A stretch of DNA of 64,000 bases from Sphingobacterium zeae (GTDB lineage Bacteria; Bacteroidota; Bacteroidia; Sphingobacteriales; Sphingobacteriaceae), in contig NZ_JAUTBA010000001.1 in assembly GCF_030818895.1 (NCBI RefSeq), forward strand, positions 3,596,001 through 3,660,000, in the 5' to 3' direction. Shown one piece after another: positions 1 to 9,313 of this stretch (the first letter of the stretch is position 1; every line of letters starts with the position of its first letter). The position numbers were made by a program, and so were the translations under genes. Below the pieces are notes generated by a model. The model had not been told where the DNA came from. It was given only the letters and a program-made list of their open reading frames with translations, and ran no database searches.

Positions 1-382
1 CGGCATTTTCAATGGCAGACTTCAACGTTTTATTCGATTTCAGCTGTTTGATCACACTTGCAGAAAGATCTTTTTGAACACTTAGATTAGACAAAAAATC
101 ACTTTGCATCGTTAAATTCTTTGCTGAAAAATCGCCCAAATTCTGAAATTTCAGCTCTTCATGAACGCTGCTACCATCTTCATCCTCAAAGGATACCCCC
201 ACACTTGGCTTGAAATGCGCAAATACATCCTCCACTTTCTTAAGTCCTTCTACTTTCTCTGGACGCAAAGGCTCATTATCGGTCAATTTCTGAATAAACA
301 TCGTTTTATTGAACGAGATGTCCACAATGGATTCCGAAGTCTCAACTTTCCTTTCGTTTCCACCAATTTCGTACTCAAACAT
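1..382 (-). CDS. tssB: T6SS contractile sheath protein TssB (3' end beyond window)
   Basis: This gene is read leftward from ATG 382 and leaves the window at base 1, so only about 127 N-terminal residues are visible. The protein begins MFEYEIGGNERK and continues with a segment reading FNKTMFIQKLTDNEPLRPE and then EDVFAHFKPSV. The pattern of a beta strand followed by a conserved LRPE and a FxPSV segment fits the small sheath subunit of Bacteroidota T6SS, which pairs with TssC to build the contractile sheath in the cytoplasm. It lies 120 bases after TssH and in the same direction, so TssC and the baseplate genes are expected to follow to the left. The family call rests on motif recognition and context; no alignment was run. 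Confidence 0.75.
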   Translation of the reverse strand, partial: MFEYEIGGNERKVETSESIVDISFNKTMFIQKLTDNEPLRPEKVEGLKKVEDVFAHFKPSVGVSFEDEDGSSVHEELKFQNLGDFSAKNLTMQSDFLSNLSVQKDLSASVIKQLKSNKTLKSAIENA

Positions 383-502
383 ATATCTAAAAATTAAGTT
401 TATACTCTAATTAATTTGTCCTATTCTATCTACAATATACTAAAATATTAGCATAATACCTTCAGCAATTGCGCTAGTACACTGTATTAAAACAACATAC
501 AG

Positions 503-3010
503 CTATTTCTGTTTTATTTCCCATGTGAGAATCTCCTGACTTGCATCCCAGCCTACCGTCAATATGTCCCCCTTATTTAGTTCGCCTGCAATAAGCATTT
601 TCGAAATCGGGCGCCGCAGTTCATTACGAATGCCAGCAGCAAGCTGCCTGGCACCGTATTTTGGTGTAAAGCCCTTCATGGCAATAGCTTGTTTGGCTTC
701 GGCAGTTACAACCAGATCAACCCCTTGCTTATCGAGCAGCTGAATGAGTTGTTGCAGTTGAATATCAAAGATCTTAACAATATGATCTGTAGATATTGGC
801 GCGAAGGGCACAATTTCAGCAATACGTGCCAAAAACTCTGGCCTAAAATGGGCGGTCATGATTTCCATCAGCTGATTATGCGTTGGAAAGCCCTTACCTG
901 CATCGATTTGTCCAGCAATCCACTCACTCCCAATGTTAGAGGTAAATAAAATCAGGGAATTGCTAAAATCACCAGCTTTTCCTAATCGGTCGTGCATCAT
1001 GCCTTCGTCCAGGATCTGTAAGAATGTATCAAACACCGAAGGATGTGCTTTTTCGATTTCGTCAAAAAGTAAAACTGAATAAGGCTGCTGTCTGATTTTG
1101 TTGACCAGTAGTCCACCCTCCTCATATCCCACATATCCCGGCGGAGCTCCATAGAGCAATGCTGCACTATGTTCCTCCTTAAATTCCGACATATCAAAGC
1201 GGATCATTGCTTTCTCATCATTGAACAGAAACTCCGCTATGGATTTTGCTAGTTCCGTTTTCCCTGTACCTGTAGGGCCCAAAAGAAAGAAAGAGCCAAT
1301 GGGCTGGCCTTTTTTATTCAAACCACTTCTCGACTCCAGTATGGCCTCCGACACTGCTTTGATCGCCTGATCTTGTCCTACCACACGCTTCTGCAGATAA
1401 CTTTCAATCTGCAACAGCTTTTCTTTTTCTCCAGCCTGTAGTTTTCCCATCGGAATTCCAGTTTTATGCGCCATCACAGCAACAATATCCTGCTTGGTGA
1501 GTATATCGGACAACTGTTCAGCATGCATTTTCAACTGTGGTATGATGTGTACAAGAAAGTCAGCATAGTGTTGAGCAGATTCCAGGTCTTCATAACGTTC
1601 CTCTTCATTTAACATTCCCAAGAGAATGGGGCTCAACCTATTAAACAGCGCTTCAGTAAGCCACTTATATGCACCAAACTGCTCCCGCTCGCTCTTCTGT
1701 TGCAGTTCAGCTCTGAGATGCTGAAATTCGTCGTCTATCTGCTCAAGGATGCTGAGCGAACCACTTTGCGCAAGCTTTAGTGCCGCCATACTACGGTCCA
1801 TAAGATCAAATGCCGAATCAGGCAGATGGCGATCCTTTAAGTATCTTTTTGCCAGCGACACTGTTACGGGAAGTGCGGCGCTGTCCACCTTCAATTCATG
1901 GTGCTGTTCATACCTATCCAATACCTTTTCAAGCATTTTAATAGCTTTCTCTTCCGTTGGCTCGGCAATTTGCAGCAATTCAAAACGTCTACTGAAGGCC
2001 TGTTCAGGCTCAATAATCTTTCGATACTCTTCTAGCGTGGTGGCACCAATTACGGTAATCTCACCACGGGCCAATTCAGGTTTCAGCAAATTTCCCGCGC
2101 CAGAACCAATGGGCCCCTTGCTATCCAAAAGCGTATGTATTTCATCAATAAATAAGATCGCCTTATCGAATCGCTTAATTTCTGCGATAATTTTCTTCAG
2201 CCGGTCTTCTATCTCACCTTTGTAACTTGCCCCTGCGATGAGAGCTCCGAGGTCAAGCTCAAAAAGTTGTGCTGCCTTGAGCTGTTCAGGCACATGTCCA
2301 CTCACGATATCGATGGCAAAGCCGTCCACAAGCGCTGTTTTACCCACGCCTGCTTCGCCAGCAATAATTACGTTGGGTTTGTTGCGGCGGCAGAGGATTT
2401 CGAGCATCATGCGAATCTCCCGATCGCGACCTACTATCGGATCGGATTTTCCTTCACGCACGAGCTGCAGACGATCAATACAGTACTGATGCAAGGCATT
2501 ATGCAAGCCGCTTGGCTCGCCGCTCTGGGTGCTACTGCTTTCAGCAGCACCCGATACCGCCTGTGACAGCTGATTTTGATCAATATAAAGATCATAGATC
2601 TCCTTTTCTTTGATCGGAAAAGATTTCAACTGATTGACGTCAAAAGCAATACCCGCTTTTGATATGGCAGTCAATACACATATCGGTGTGATAAGATCGA
2701 GTCCCAGTTTAATGCGTACCAGGTCGGCTTCGTCCAGCAGCCGCAGCACGGCTTCATTCCCTCTAATTTCCTCGGCAGGTGGCACGTTGCTGGATCGCTC
2801 CAGTTCGTCCATACGCACTTCGGCCCATTCGGAGATGTATTGGTCGTCTTTGTCAATCGATTGTACAAATTGTCTCAAGCCGACATCTTTGTGCATTAAA
2901 GCTTTTAACAGATGCGCTGGGCCGAACTGGTTTTGATGGTATTCTTCCGCCAAGGCCTGTGCAATATGAATTGCCAATTTTACAGATTCACTAAAATTAC
3001 TAATCGTCAT
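503..3010 (-). CDS. tssH: T6SS AAA+ unfoldase TssH (ClpV-type)
   Basis: This 835-residue ClpB/ClpV-type ATPase is the T6SS component that disassembles contracted sheaths for reuse in the cytoplasm. An N-terminal Clp repeat domain covers roughly residues 1-150. The first ATPase module has the Walker A motif GEAGVGKT near residue 218 and a FIDEIH Walker B. The second has GPTGTGKT near residue 578 and a LLFDEIEKAHP Walker B. The middle domain is shorter than in ClpB chaperones, as expected for ClpV. Its ATG overlaps the TssR stop codon by one base (TAATG), indicating translational coupling. Placement between TssR and TssB argues against a housekeeping ClpB. Confidence 0.93.
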   Translation of the reverse strand: MTISNFSESVKLAIHIAQALAEEYHQNQFGPAHLLKALMHKDVGLRQFVQSIDKDDQYISEWAEVRMDELERSSNVPPAEEIRGNEAVLRLLDEADLVRIKLGLDLITPICVLTAISKAGIAFDVNQLKSFPIKEKEIYDLYIDQNQLSQAVSGAAESSSTQSGEPSGLHNALHQYCIDRLQLVREGKSDPIVGRDREIRMMLEILCRRNKPNVIIAGEAGVGKTALVDGFAIDIVSGHVPEQLKAAQLFELDLGALIAGASYKGEIEDRLKKIIAEIKRFDKAILFIDEIHTLLDSKGPIGSGAGNLLKPELARGEITVIGATTLEEYRKIIEPEQAFSRRFELLQIAEPTEEKAIKMLEKVLDRYEQHHELKVDSAALPVTVSLAKRYLKDRHLPDSAFDLMDRSMAALKLAQSGSLSILEQIDDEFQHLRAELQQKSEREQFGAYKWLTEALFNRLSPILLGMLNEEERYEDLESAQHYADFLVHIIPQLKMHAEQLSDILTKQDIVAVMAHKTGIPMGKLQAGEKEKLLQIESYLQKRVVGQDQAIKAVSEAILESRSGLNKKGQPIGSFFLLGPTGTGKTELAKSIAEFLFNDEKAMIRFDMSEFKEEHSAALLYGAPPGYVGYEEGGLLVNKIRQQPYSVLLFDEIEKAHPSVFDTFLQILDEGMMHDRLGKAGDFSNSLILFTSNIGSEWIAGQIDAGKGFPTHNQLMEIMTAHFRPEFLARIAEIVPFAPISTDHIVKIFDIQLQQLIQLLDKQGVDLVVTAEAKQAIAMKGFTPKYGARQLAAGIRNELRRPISKMLIAGELNKGDILTVGWDASQEILTWEIKQK

Positions 3011-5403
3011 TAATTTGCCGTTTGAATGGTGTTCATATTAAAAAAGCTGCCACGTACCCGGTAATATTGCTCGCCGTTGGAGAAGAATTTACCTTGATTT
3101 TGAGCATAAGTGCGCGTCATGGCCATCACCTTCTGTAAATAGACGATATACTCTTCGAATGAAGGTAGCGACATCTCTTTCTTATTTTTTAATGCTTCCA
3201 CTTTCATGTCGGTAAATGTATTGTGGAGCAACGGAATTCCCAACATGACGGAGAAGTACTTTCCTAATGTCCATTTGTCTACATCACGGGCAGAATACAT
3301 CGGCCATTTTTTCTTATATTCGTCGATATAGTTATCATATAGCTTTTTACGGAAAGAATTGTCATCCTTCACTAAGTTATCTCCACTCATAACCGACAGC
3401 ATACTGCTGAATTCGTTGAACTCGCCTGCGTTCAGGATCAAATCAAAATCGAGCCCTTTGGTAAGCTGATATTGTAAATCCGGACTGAATTTCAGGGTAG
3501 ACGCAAATTTGAATGCATTGTGCGGCATCCCTTCACCCACATCCCGATTAAATTTTCCTCCTAATAATTTGGCCACGGTCGGATTAACATTCGCATTTTC
3601 AATACCTGTCAGTCTAAAAGCACTATCTAAGCTATGGATATGCGAGCGTATATCCTGCCGGGTTTCGTCCATAAAACGATAGAATGCTACATTGAAACTT
3701 TTATTATTTAATGCCGAACCCCTTGTAGGGAACACCACGCCACCCTGAATAAGGCTATTTTTCGGAAAATCAAGGTAGTAGGAAATCGAATCTGTCAAGT
3801 TAAAATCATAAGACTGATTACCGAAAGCTTCTCCACGTACCAATTGAAATTTTCGCCTTTCAGCCGCATAATAGGCTTCACTGGAGACCAGCTTTCGCGA
3901 TTGAACAATAAAATCGTTAAATGTTGTCGGTGTGCTATTGTAAGCTTGTAAGATCACCATTCGACCCTCTACATCGGCTACACGGCGTGCTATTGAAGAC
4001 AGTTGACTGTTGTTTGCACCACCCAAATTACCTGTAGCACCTACAATCACGAAAAGATTTGTTTGTTGCGCCACATCCTTAACCAAGTTGGTGGCCTGTG
4101 CGATACCCTCAAAAAGGGGCTGCTCCGCATTTCCACGATCACATTCACTGGTTATTTTGGATTGGTCACGTAAAAATCCTACCAGCTTACGAAAATCATC
4201 GGTGAGCTCCAACGAGGCGCTTCGTCCACCACATGACGATGGGTTGCGGAACACCACACTTCCGTATTTTACATTTTGCTTATTAAAGACCTGTTCGACA
4301 CTATTTTCAAACCCCTGAATGGTATTCGTAAGACTGGCAAAATGGTTACGCATCGCGTTTCCACCATCGATTACAAAAATAATATTGACTTTCGACCTGT
4401 TTTTGATCAGGTTGATCAATCCAGGATAAGTCAGTTCAGCCCCGTTAATGGTGAGTACCTTGTTATTCGATTTATTGAACACATCAACCGCATAATGCGT
4501 AGCGATGCCCGAATCATCAACGGTACGTACAGGCAAACCGAGCATGGTGATATTCGCTGTATCTATCAGTGGGTCGACCTTATAAGGCTCAAATCCATCG
4601 ATACGATTCTTATTGATCTTTGCCACCACGGTATCGGCCTGCGGTGATTCAAATGTATAGGGCGCAAAATACAGGCGATGACCCCAATTTTGTACGACCG
4701 ATGCTGATACCCAGCCTTTGATATATTTTCCTGCCTCACGCGGCACAAACTGATCCGTCGACCCAATCAGAAACTGCTTGCCGTCATCGGACTTCTTGAA
4801 GATATACACGTAATTATGCAGGGCAACCTTAGATTTCCCATTTTTAAGGTCAGGTCCGTCAAAAACAAAAATAGAATCTTTTTTATCGAAATAATACTGT
4901 CCATTCAGTAAAGGCTCTACATCATTGATAATGGTGAGCGCTTTATTGGGGAATCGGGTTGCTACATCGACAAAAGAACGCTGCCAAAGCAACAACTTAT
5001 CCTTTGCTATCCAACCCACACTTTCCACACGTTTTTTATCTTTCAGCTTAAGACCGCGTACCATATTATCGCTAAACCGCAGCAGTTTAAGGTAGCCGTC
5101 CTTTTCTTCCGACACATAAAATGGCTGCATAAACGAAAGTTTTTCCATCATGAGCGTACCACCCGGCGAAGTGCTGGTATGATTGTCGTTTCTATCCGAA
5201 AAAACAATCCAAGGGAGGTTAGATTTATCGAAAGATTCTTTGGTCGATGTCGAAGCATTAGGTTCGAGGTATGGAATAGGCAGTCCCACCACAGATCCGC
5301 CGAAGGAGGTCGCAGACTGCGCGAGGAGGTCATTTGCGCTAAGGGCACTCCACAGCAGGCCCAGGCATAAGGTACAAAACCGAAAAGAGTTAACTAAGTT
5401 CAT
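3010..5403 (-). CDS. tssR: T6SS subtype iii periplasmic protein TssR (vWA-like domain)
   Basis: This 797-residue exported protein has an N-terminal signal peptide of about 29 residues ending near LLAQ. A von Willebrand A-like region spans about residues 340-520, with the MIDAS-like sequence DGGNAMR following a hydrophobic strand IIFVI. The N-terminal third is rich in beta strands and has an SH3-like appearance. TssR is one of the proteins (TssN-R) that replace TssJLM as the membrane complex in Bacteroidota T6SS. It is encoded right after TssP and couples to TssH by a one-base overlap. Length and domain order suit TssR. The exact topology is inferred. Confidence 0.85.
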   Translation of the reverse strand: MNLVNSFRFCTLCLGLLWSALSANDLLAQSATSFGGSVVGLPIPYLEPNASTSTKESFDKSNLPWIVFSDRNDNHTSTSPGGTLMMEKLSFMQPFYVSEEKDGYLKLLRFSDNMVRGLKLKDKKRVESVGWIAKDKLLLWQRSFVDVATRFPNKALTIINDVEPLLNGQYYFDKKDSIFVFDGPDLKNGKSKVALHNYVYIFKKSDDGKQFLIGSTDQFVPREAGKYIKGWVSASVVQNWGHRLYFAPYTFESPQADTVVAKINKNRIDGFEPYKVDPLIDTANITMLGLPVRTVDDSGIATHYAVDVFNKSNNKVLTINGAELTYPGLINLIKNRSKVNIIFVIDGGNAMRNHFASLTNTIQGFENSVEQVFNKQNVKYGSVVFRNPSSCGGRSASLELTDDFRKLVGFLRDQSKITSECDRGNAEQPLFEGIAQATNLVKDVAQQTNLFVIVGATGNLGGANNSQLSSIARRVADVEGRMVILQAYNSTPTTFNDFIVQSRKLVSSEAYYAAERRKFQLVRGEAFGNQSYDFNLTDSISYYLDFPKNSLIQGGVVFPTRGSALNNKSFNVAFYRFMDETRQDIRSHIHSLDSAFRLTGIENANVNPTVAKLLGGKFNRDVGEGMPHNAFKFASTLKFSPDLQYQLTKGLDFDLILNAGEFNEFSSMLSVMSGDNLVKDDNSFRKKLYDNYIDEYKKKWPMYSARDVDKWTLGKYFSVMLGIPLLHNTFTDMKVEALKNKKEMSLPSFEEYIVYLQKVMAMTRTYAQNQGKFFSNGEQYYRVRGSFFNMNTIQTAN

Positions 5404-5416
5404 ACAGCGCTTGGCT

Positions 5417-6373
5417 TTATTTTGATTGTTTAACTTTAATTAAAGTAGGACATTCTTTTGTGGCGTTTGGCGTCGAAGCGCTTTCCACCGTGACTTCATT
5501 GATGGTAACTCCTTTTGAAAAAGTGAGTCCCATCAGATACGCGTAAATATCCATCTGCTTTTTCTGCCCATCCATTTCGACATTCACTTTCACTTTTTCG
5601 TCCCCACAGAGGTATTTCGATAAGATGTAACTATATTTTGAATTAAAATCGGCTCCATTGGCGATATCCTGAATTTTTTCTTTTAGATCGTTAAGAGCAT
5701 CCTGCGCTCCTTTGCCCGGGGTCACCAGCTGATTAATGTCTGCTGCTGGGTCAACAATACGGATGTTGTGTGTAGCAAATTTCGAACTTTTATCCGAGCG
5801 CAGCCGCACCTGATAAACACCAGGTTTCGTATAGGTATACAAAGCCGATTTACCGATTGCATCCACCTTTCCGGTTTCACCAAACCACCATTCGAATATT
5901 TCACCAGGTCCATTCGCTTCCAAACGGATCTCTTCAAGCACAATGCCGTTTGTAGAACCACTAATAAACAATGTGGTATCCTGTGCTATCGAATGCACCA
6001 CACTGTCTTTTACCGAAACGAAAAACTGTTCACGCAAATTTTCATTAACGGTGAGTCTGACCACATAAGACCCAACCTTATTAAAGCGGTAAGTACCTTG
6101 CTGTTTTGTCGACTTATCGCCGTTCCCAAATTCCCAGACCCACTTTTTAGCGCCATTGGTGTTGTCGGCATAAATCAGATCTTCATTTAGGTAAATTTCA
6201 GTTTTATTAATTTTGGCGCTAATCTTCTCTTCCGATCGCGTATAGACCTTGAAGAAATAAATCAACCCTGCTAAAAGAGCGACGACCAAAAAGATAATGA
6301 TAAACAAGTAAATACGAGGGTTGCTCTTTGAGACATTCCTTTCGTCGCCCTCTTCAATAAAATTCCTATCCAT
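5417..6373 (-). CDS. tssP: T6SS subtype iii membrane protein TssP (PKD domains)
   Basis: This 318-residue protein has a short charged cytoplasmic N-terminus, one transmembrane helix at about residues 22-46, and a periplasmic part with two PKD/Ig-like repeats. The first repeat is marked by WVWEFGNGDKS and VGSYVVRLTV, and the second by WWFGETG and KPGVYQVRLRSD. This layout is characteristic of TssP, a component of the trans-envelope complex of the Bacteroidota T6SS. It sits 13 bases before tssR and 45 bases after a small single-pass membrane protein gene, within one leftward operon. Confidence 0.85.
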   Translation of the reverse strand: MDRNFIEEGDERNVSKSNPRIYLFIIIFLVVALLAGLIYFFKVYTRSEEKISAKINKTEIYLNEDLIYADNTNGAKKWVWEFGNGDKSTKQQGTYRFNKVGSYVVRLTVNENLREQFFVSVKDSVVHSIAQDTTLFISGSTNGIVLEEIRLEANGPGEIFEWWFGETGKVDAIGKSALYTYTKPGVYQVRLRSDKSSKFATHNIRIVDPAADINQLVTPGKGAQDALNDLKEKIQDIANGADFNSKYSYILSKYLCGDEKVKVNVEMDGQKKQMDIYAYLMGLTFSKGVTINEVTVESASTPNATKECPTLIKVKQSK

Positions 6374-6418
6374 TTAGTTACAATTGATTAATTAAAAAAT
6401 GACTTTCAAAATTTGCAA

Positions 6419-6913
6419 TTAGCGTGAATTCATCATATTGATCGTTTGCTGCAATTGTTTCCGGTTCACAATGCAGTCGTCGAGATTTTTGGAAATGCGC
6501 TCGATATCATTGAGATTACCTTTCAACTCCCGCCTATCGACGTAATAATTCTCGTAAAACAATGCCCCTTGTGCAAAAATACTATATCGACTATCGAAGC
6601 TATTTTGTGCGTACAAAGCATTAATGTCCGAGAAGGTCTTTTTAATATCATTTTCAATAAAAACGGCCTGTACGGTCGGATCAAATCTTTTGATCTGCGC
6701 CGAAGCGCTATCAACATATTTTAAAGCCAAATTAGCTGATTCCTCAAACTTTTGATCGTCACGTATACGGAGGGCAAGATCTTCTTTAGAGATGGCAAAT
6801 CGCGGACCGTCGCTGTAAAATAAAACGTATCCTAATAGTGTCATTGCCAATACAAACGCGGCCAGCAGCAGCAAAAAATGTTCACGTCGTTCGACTAAGC
6901 TTAGTTTAATCAT
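6419..6913 (-). CDS. T6SS subtype iii small membrane protein, TssO/TssQ type
   Basis: This 164-residue protein has a cytoplasmic N-terminus, one transmembrane segment at about residues 14-33 (LLLLAAFVLAMTLLGYVLFY) and a mostly alpha-helical periplasmic remainder with coiled-coil character. It lies three bases after another small single-pass protein and directly before tssP. In subtype iii loci this position is held by TssO and TssQ, small parts of the membrane complex. I cannot assign it firmly to one of the two, so no symbol is given. Confidence 0.7.
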   Translation of the reverse strand: MIKLSLVERREHFLLLLAAFVLAMTLLGYVLFYSDGPRFAISKEDLALRIRDDQKFEESANLALKYVDSASAQIKRFDPTVQAVFIENDIKKTFSDINALYAQNSFDSRYSIFAQGALFYENYYVDRRELKGNLNDIERISKNLDDCIVNRKQLQQTINMMNSR

Positions 6914-6916
6914 ACC

Positions 6917-7444
6917 TTATCTTCCTACTATAGAACCTTGGTTTACAACTTTGTTAATCTGATTATTCATGGTAATACAACTTTGAAGCTGCATTCGTTT
7001 GCTTTCAATGACGTTTTTAGTGGAAAATAAAGAATCCTGTAGGCGCGATACCAATAGGATATCTTTATTCAATCTGCGATAAAGCTTTAGGCTTGCTCTG
7101 CTGCTATCCACTTTCAGGCCATCGATGACCCTTCCGATATGTCCCGATCCTTTTGCAATTTCATTTTGGAGCACCCGCTTTCGTGCTACGGCAGACATAT
7201 CGGCATCACCTTGACCAATATCTCTGAAATATTGATTGATCTGCGCAAATTGTCTATTGATATCCGTGCGGGCGTTCATTAAATTTTCCACTTCTTCATA
7301 TTGCTCTTTTAAGATCACATATTCTTTTTCAGAAGCTTTTAAATAGAGAAATAAGCTGGATAATGCTATCAGCAGTAGGAAGGTGAATGAAATGATAAAT
7401 TTGCGGTATGCCGCATTTATCTCTTTTTGGTTTATAGGCTTCAT
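6917..7444 (-). CDS. tssO: T6SS subtype iii transmembrane protein TssO-like
   Basis: This 175-residue protein starts MKPINQKEINAAYRKF, carries one transmembrane helix at about residues 15-35 and then long amphipathic helices with heptad character reaching into the periplasm. The MKPxNxKE opening followed by a basic stretch and a membrane helix resembles TssO proteins of Bacteroidota T6SS. It is the first gene of the membrane-complex block (TssO-TssO/Q-TssP-TssR-TssH-TssB), so the block promoter probably lies just upstream. The choice between TssO and TssQ rests on the N-terminal pattern only. Confidence 0.65.
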   Translation of the reverse strand: MKPINQKEINAAYRKFIISFTFLLLIALSSLFLYLKASEKEYVILKEQYEEVENLMNARTDINRQFAQINQYFRDIGQGDADMSAVARKRVLQNEIAKGSGHIGRVIDGLKVDSSRASLKLYRRLNKDILLVSRLQDSLFSTKNVIESKRMQLQSCITMNNQINKVVNQGSIVGR

Positions 7445-7908
7445 GAATCACAATTTATTCTAAAATCACATTACTTCACAATTTTGATAATTACTAAAAC
7501 TATACGAGCATAAGATAATCTTAATGATAAGACCATCTTTTCCAAAGGAATATTCAAACTAGCACGATAGTTAAATTACCCCTGATCATAAAAAGCAAAA
7601 AACAGGCCACAAATCTTTAAACTATAGGGGGTAATCGGATTATCGTGACAGCGCTAGGGTTTACTTTCGTTTCATCAAGCGTGTCGCTGTACGCATTCTA
7701 TATGAGCTAATGAAAAAAATGCGCAATAAAACACTCATTTTCAACAATCTATTTATAATAAGATTTTACATTTGCTATCAGCTATATTTATAACTCTTTG
7801 ACAGGCAATTCCTCTTAATTCAATATTAAGTTTATATTAATTAGATAACGTATTAACTGCCTTACTAGTTTTCATTGCCTCCTTAGTAAAGTGTTTTAAA
7901 AGGGTTAC
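7445..7908. other. Intergenic region upstream of the T6SS membrane-complex block
   Basis: No gene is supported here. The stretch is A/T-rich and must hold the leftward promoter of tssO, but no convincing TAnnTTTG box was found in that direction. Two potential stems are present: ATTACCCCT at 7575-7583 against AGGGGGTAAT at 7626-7635 (one extra G), and ACAGCG near 7648 against CGCTGT near 7685. A 20-base sequence at 7770-7790 (ATTTGCTATCAGCTATATTT) recurs with one missing base at 8431-8450, so the region shares recombined DNA with the immunity gene patch to its right. Confidence 0.5.
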
Positions 7909-8416
7909 GCCTACCTATTTTCTTTACCAAATTTCAAATGTATCTTTTCCTTTCGGTAGATAAAGTAGTATTCGCAGAAAGCGCACACGTACCCCACCCC
8001 CTTCGGAATTATATTTTCCCCAGATGGAAGACCTTCCCTGAAGTCTTGTATCCATTGAGGTATGCTCCAAACATACCAGCTTTCCATTTCCATAGATTTT
8101 CATCGCATAATCCGCTAATGGCTCAATCTTAAAAGATGGAGTATTAAAATAGAATAAATCATCATTACCATTTTCTTTCAAATGCTCGGATGTATAGTAC
8201 GCTGACTGTAATTGCCGCATATCACTATTGAACACCAGTGAAAAGTACTGATCCTTGTTTTTATCGCTTATTAATTTTGCCAAATAGCGGTAGGCCTCCA
8301 CTGTCTTCTTTTCCAATAGTTCTTTATCCATAGATTTTAAGTCAACAGCTGTTTCGAGCGATGGCGATTGTTCGTAGGGTACGTTGGCATCAAATTATAA
8401 AGTGTATTCGTAAAAT
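7909..8416. repeat. 508-bp duplicated segment, left copy
   Basis: This segment matches 11485-11992 in the same orientation with no gaps that I could see and about 16 base differences by eye (about 97 percent identity). It covers the 3' half of an immunity-type lipoprotein gene. Its right end at 8416 breaks sharply within the coding sequence, so this is a truncated copy. The high identity indicates a recent duplication or gene-conversion event. Confidence 0.9.
7924..8416 (-). pseudogene. Truncated copy of the immunity-type lipoprotein gene
   Basis: The reading frame reproduces the C-terminal half of the lipoprotein at 11500-12504, including the ending KGKDTFEIW. The 5' half with its signal peptide and lipobox is missing. 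In addition a TAA stop replaces the GAA codon at about 8397, just inside the copied DNA. An open frame of 135 codons remains from an internal ATG at 8331, but its product would lack export signals and the N-terminal domain. It is read as a decaying duplicate; expression of a soluble C-terminal fragment is possible but unsupported. Confidence 0.8.
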
Positions 8417-8452
8417 CAAATTAGTTTAGTATTTGCTATCGCTATATTTGCA

Positions 8453-9157
8453 TTAATAATGGTTATTATACCAATCAAAGGATCGCACACTTATAAATTG
8501 TTTTGCAAATTTTTCATCTGGATCTAAAATAGTCAGTTCCGTCACTTTCGCTCCACCGTCGCTGTGCTGTAAAACAAAATAACTTTTTTTATTGTCGCTC
8601 TTTTCCCAAACCATAAAGTTTTGCTTGGGATAATTAGCGCTAGAGATTGCGTTTCCATTTTCGTCAACCCCCATTCCATTGTCCTTGTCTGTATTCTGTT
8701 CAAAACTTGGTTTTCCGAAACTACGATTTAATGCTACCAATAAAGATTTCCCAATCTTTTCATCACTAATTTTGACTTCAACGAATTTCAAGACAGCAGA
8801 GCCTTTTTCAAAATGAAAAATTATTTCAGTTGGATGTTCTGACGAACTCAAAATTACATTATCGAATGTGAAAACAGCATTTGCATTGTACCCAACCGCT
8901 TGTAACCCACTCATGGTTTCATATTTCTTCCCATTTGATTTCAGCGTGGAACCATCTGAATTTTTAATATCTTCAAACGGCTCTAACAATTTTATATCAA
9001 TTAGATCTACTACTTTCAAATCTGTTCTTTCGGGTATACTAACGTTAGTTTTATTCGTGGTGTCTAGAACTCCTTTCGATTGGTTGCTCGAAGGTTTACA
9101 CGATAACGTTAGCACTAACACGAGAAATAATGCACCTATAAACTTTAGTTGTTTCAT
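8453..9157 (-). CDS. Putative lipoprotein in the T6SS immunity patch
   Basis: This 234-residue protein starts MKQLKFIGALFLVLVLTLSC, a signal peptide with a lipobox ending at Cys20. The residues after the cysteine (KPSSNQSKG) lack the acidic surface-export signal, so it should stay in the periplasm. The mature part is a mixed alpha/beta domain of about 200 residues without a family I recognise. Its position among immunity-type lipoproteins downstream of a T6SS effector suggests an orphan immunity protein. This is inferred from context alone. Confidence 0.6.
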   Translation of the reverse strand: MKQLKFIGALFLVLVLTLSCKPSSNQSKGVLDTTNKTNVSIPERTDLKVVDLIDIKLLEPFEDIKNSDGSTLKSNGKKYETMSGLQAVGYNANAVFTFDNVILSSSEHPTEIIFHFEKGSAVLKFVEVKISDEKIGKSLLVALNRSFGKPSFEQNTDKDNGMGVDENGNAISSANYPKQNFMVWEKSDNKKSYFVLQHSDGGAKVTELTILDPDEKFAKQFISVRSFDWYNNHY

Positions 9158-9313
9158 CGTTTATTATTATAATTTTCCATCAATTATCCTTTTTTAGCAC
9201 CGTGATTAAAGACTCTGCAGTCGAAAATTTTTAGATATTTATAGGTCGAAAAGATTACATCACCTAATTTTAATCCTTCCCTTAACATATCCATTACGTC
9301 TCCCTATTTTTCT

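Noticed and set aside
161..397. Open frame of 78 codons on the plus strand
   Set aside because: It is antisense to the TssB gene, which has a clear protein signature and fits the operon order.
1749..2566. Long plus-strand open frames opposite TssH
   Set aside because: They are antisense to the conserved ATPase modules and rich in serine, a common by-product of antisense frames.
7767..7774. TACATTTG promoter-like box on the plus strand
   Set aside because: No rightward gene follows; all genes from 7,924 to 23,801 run leftward.
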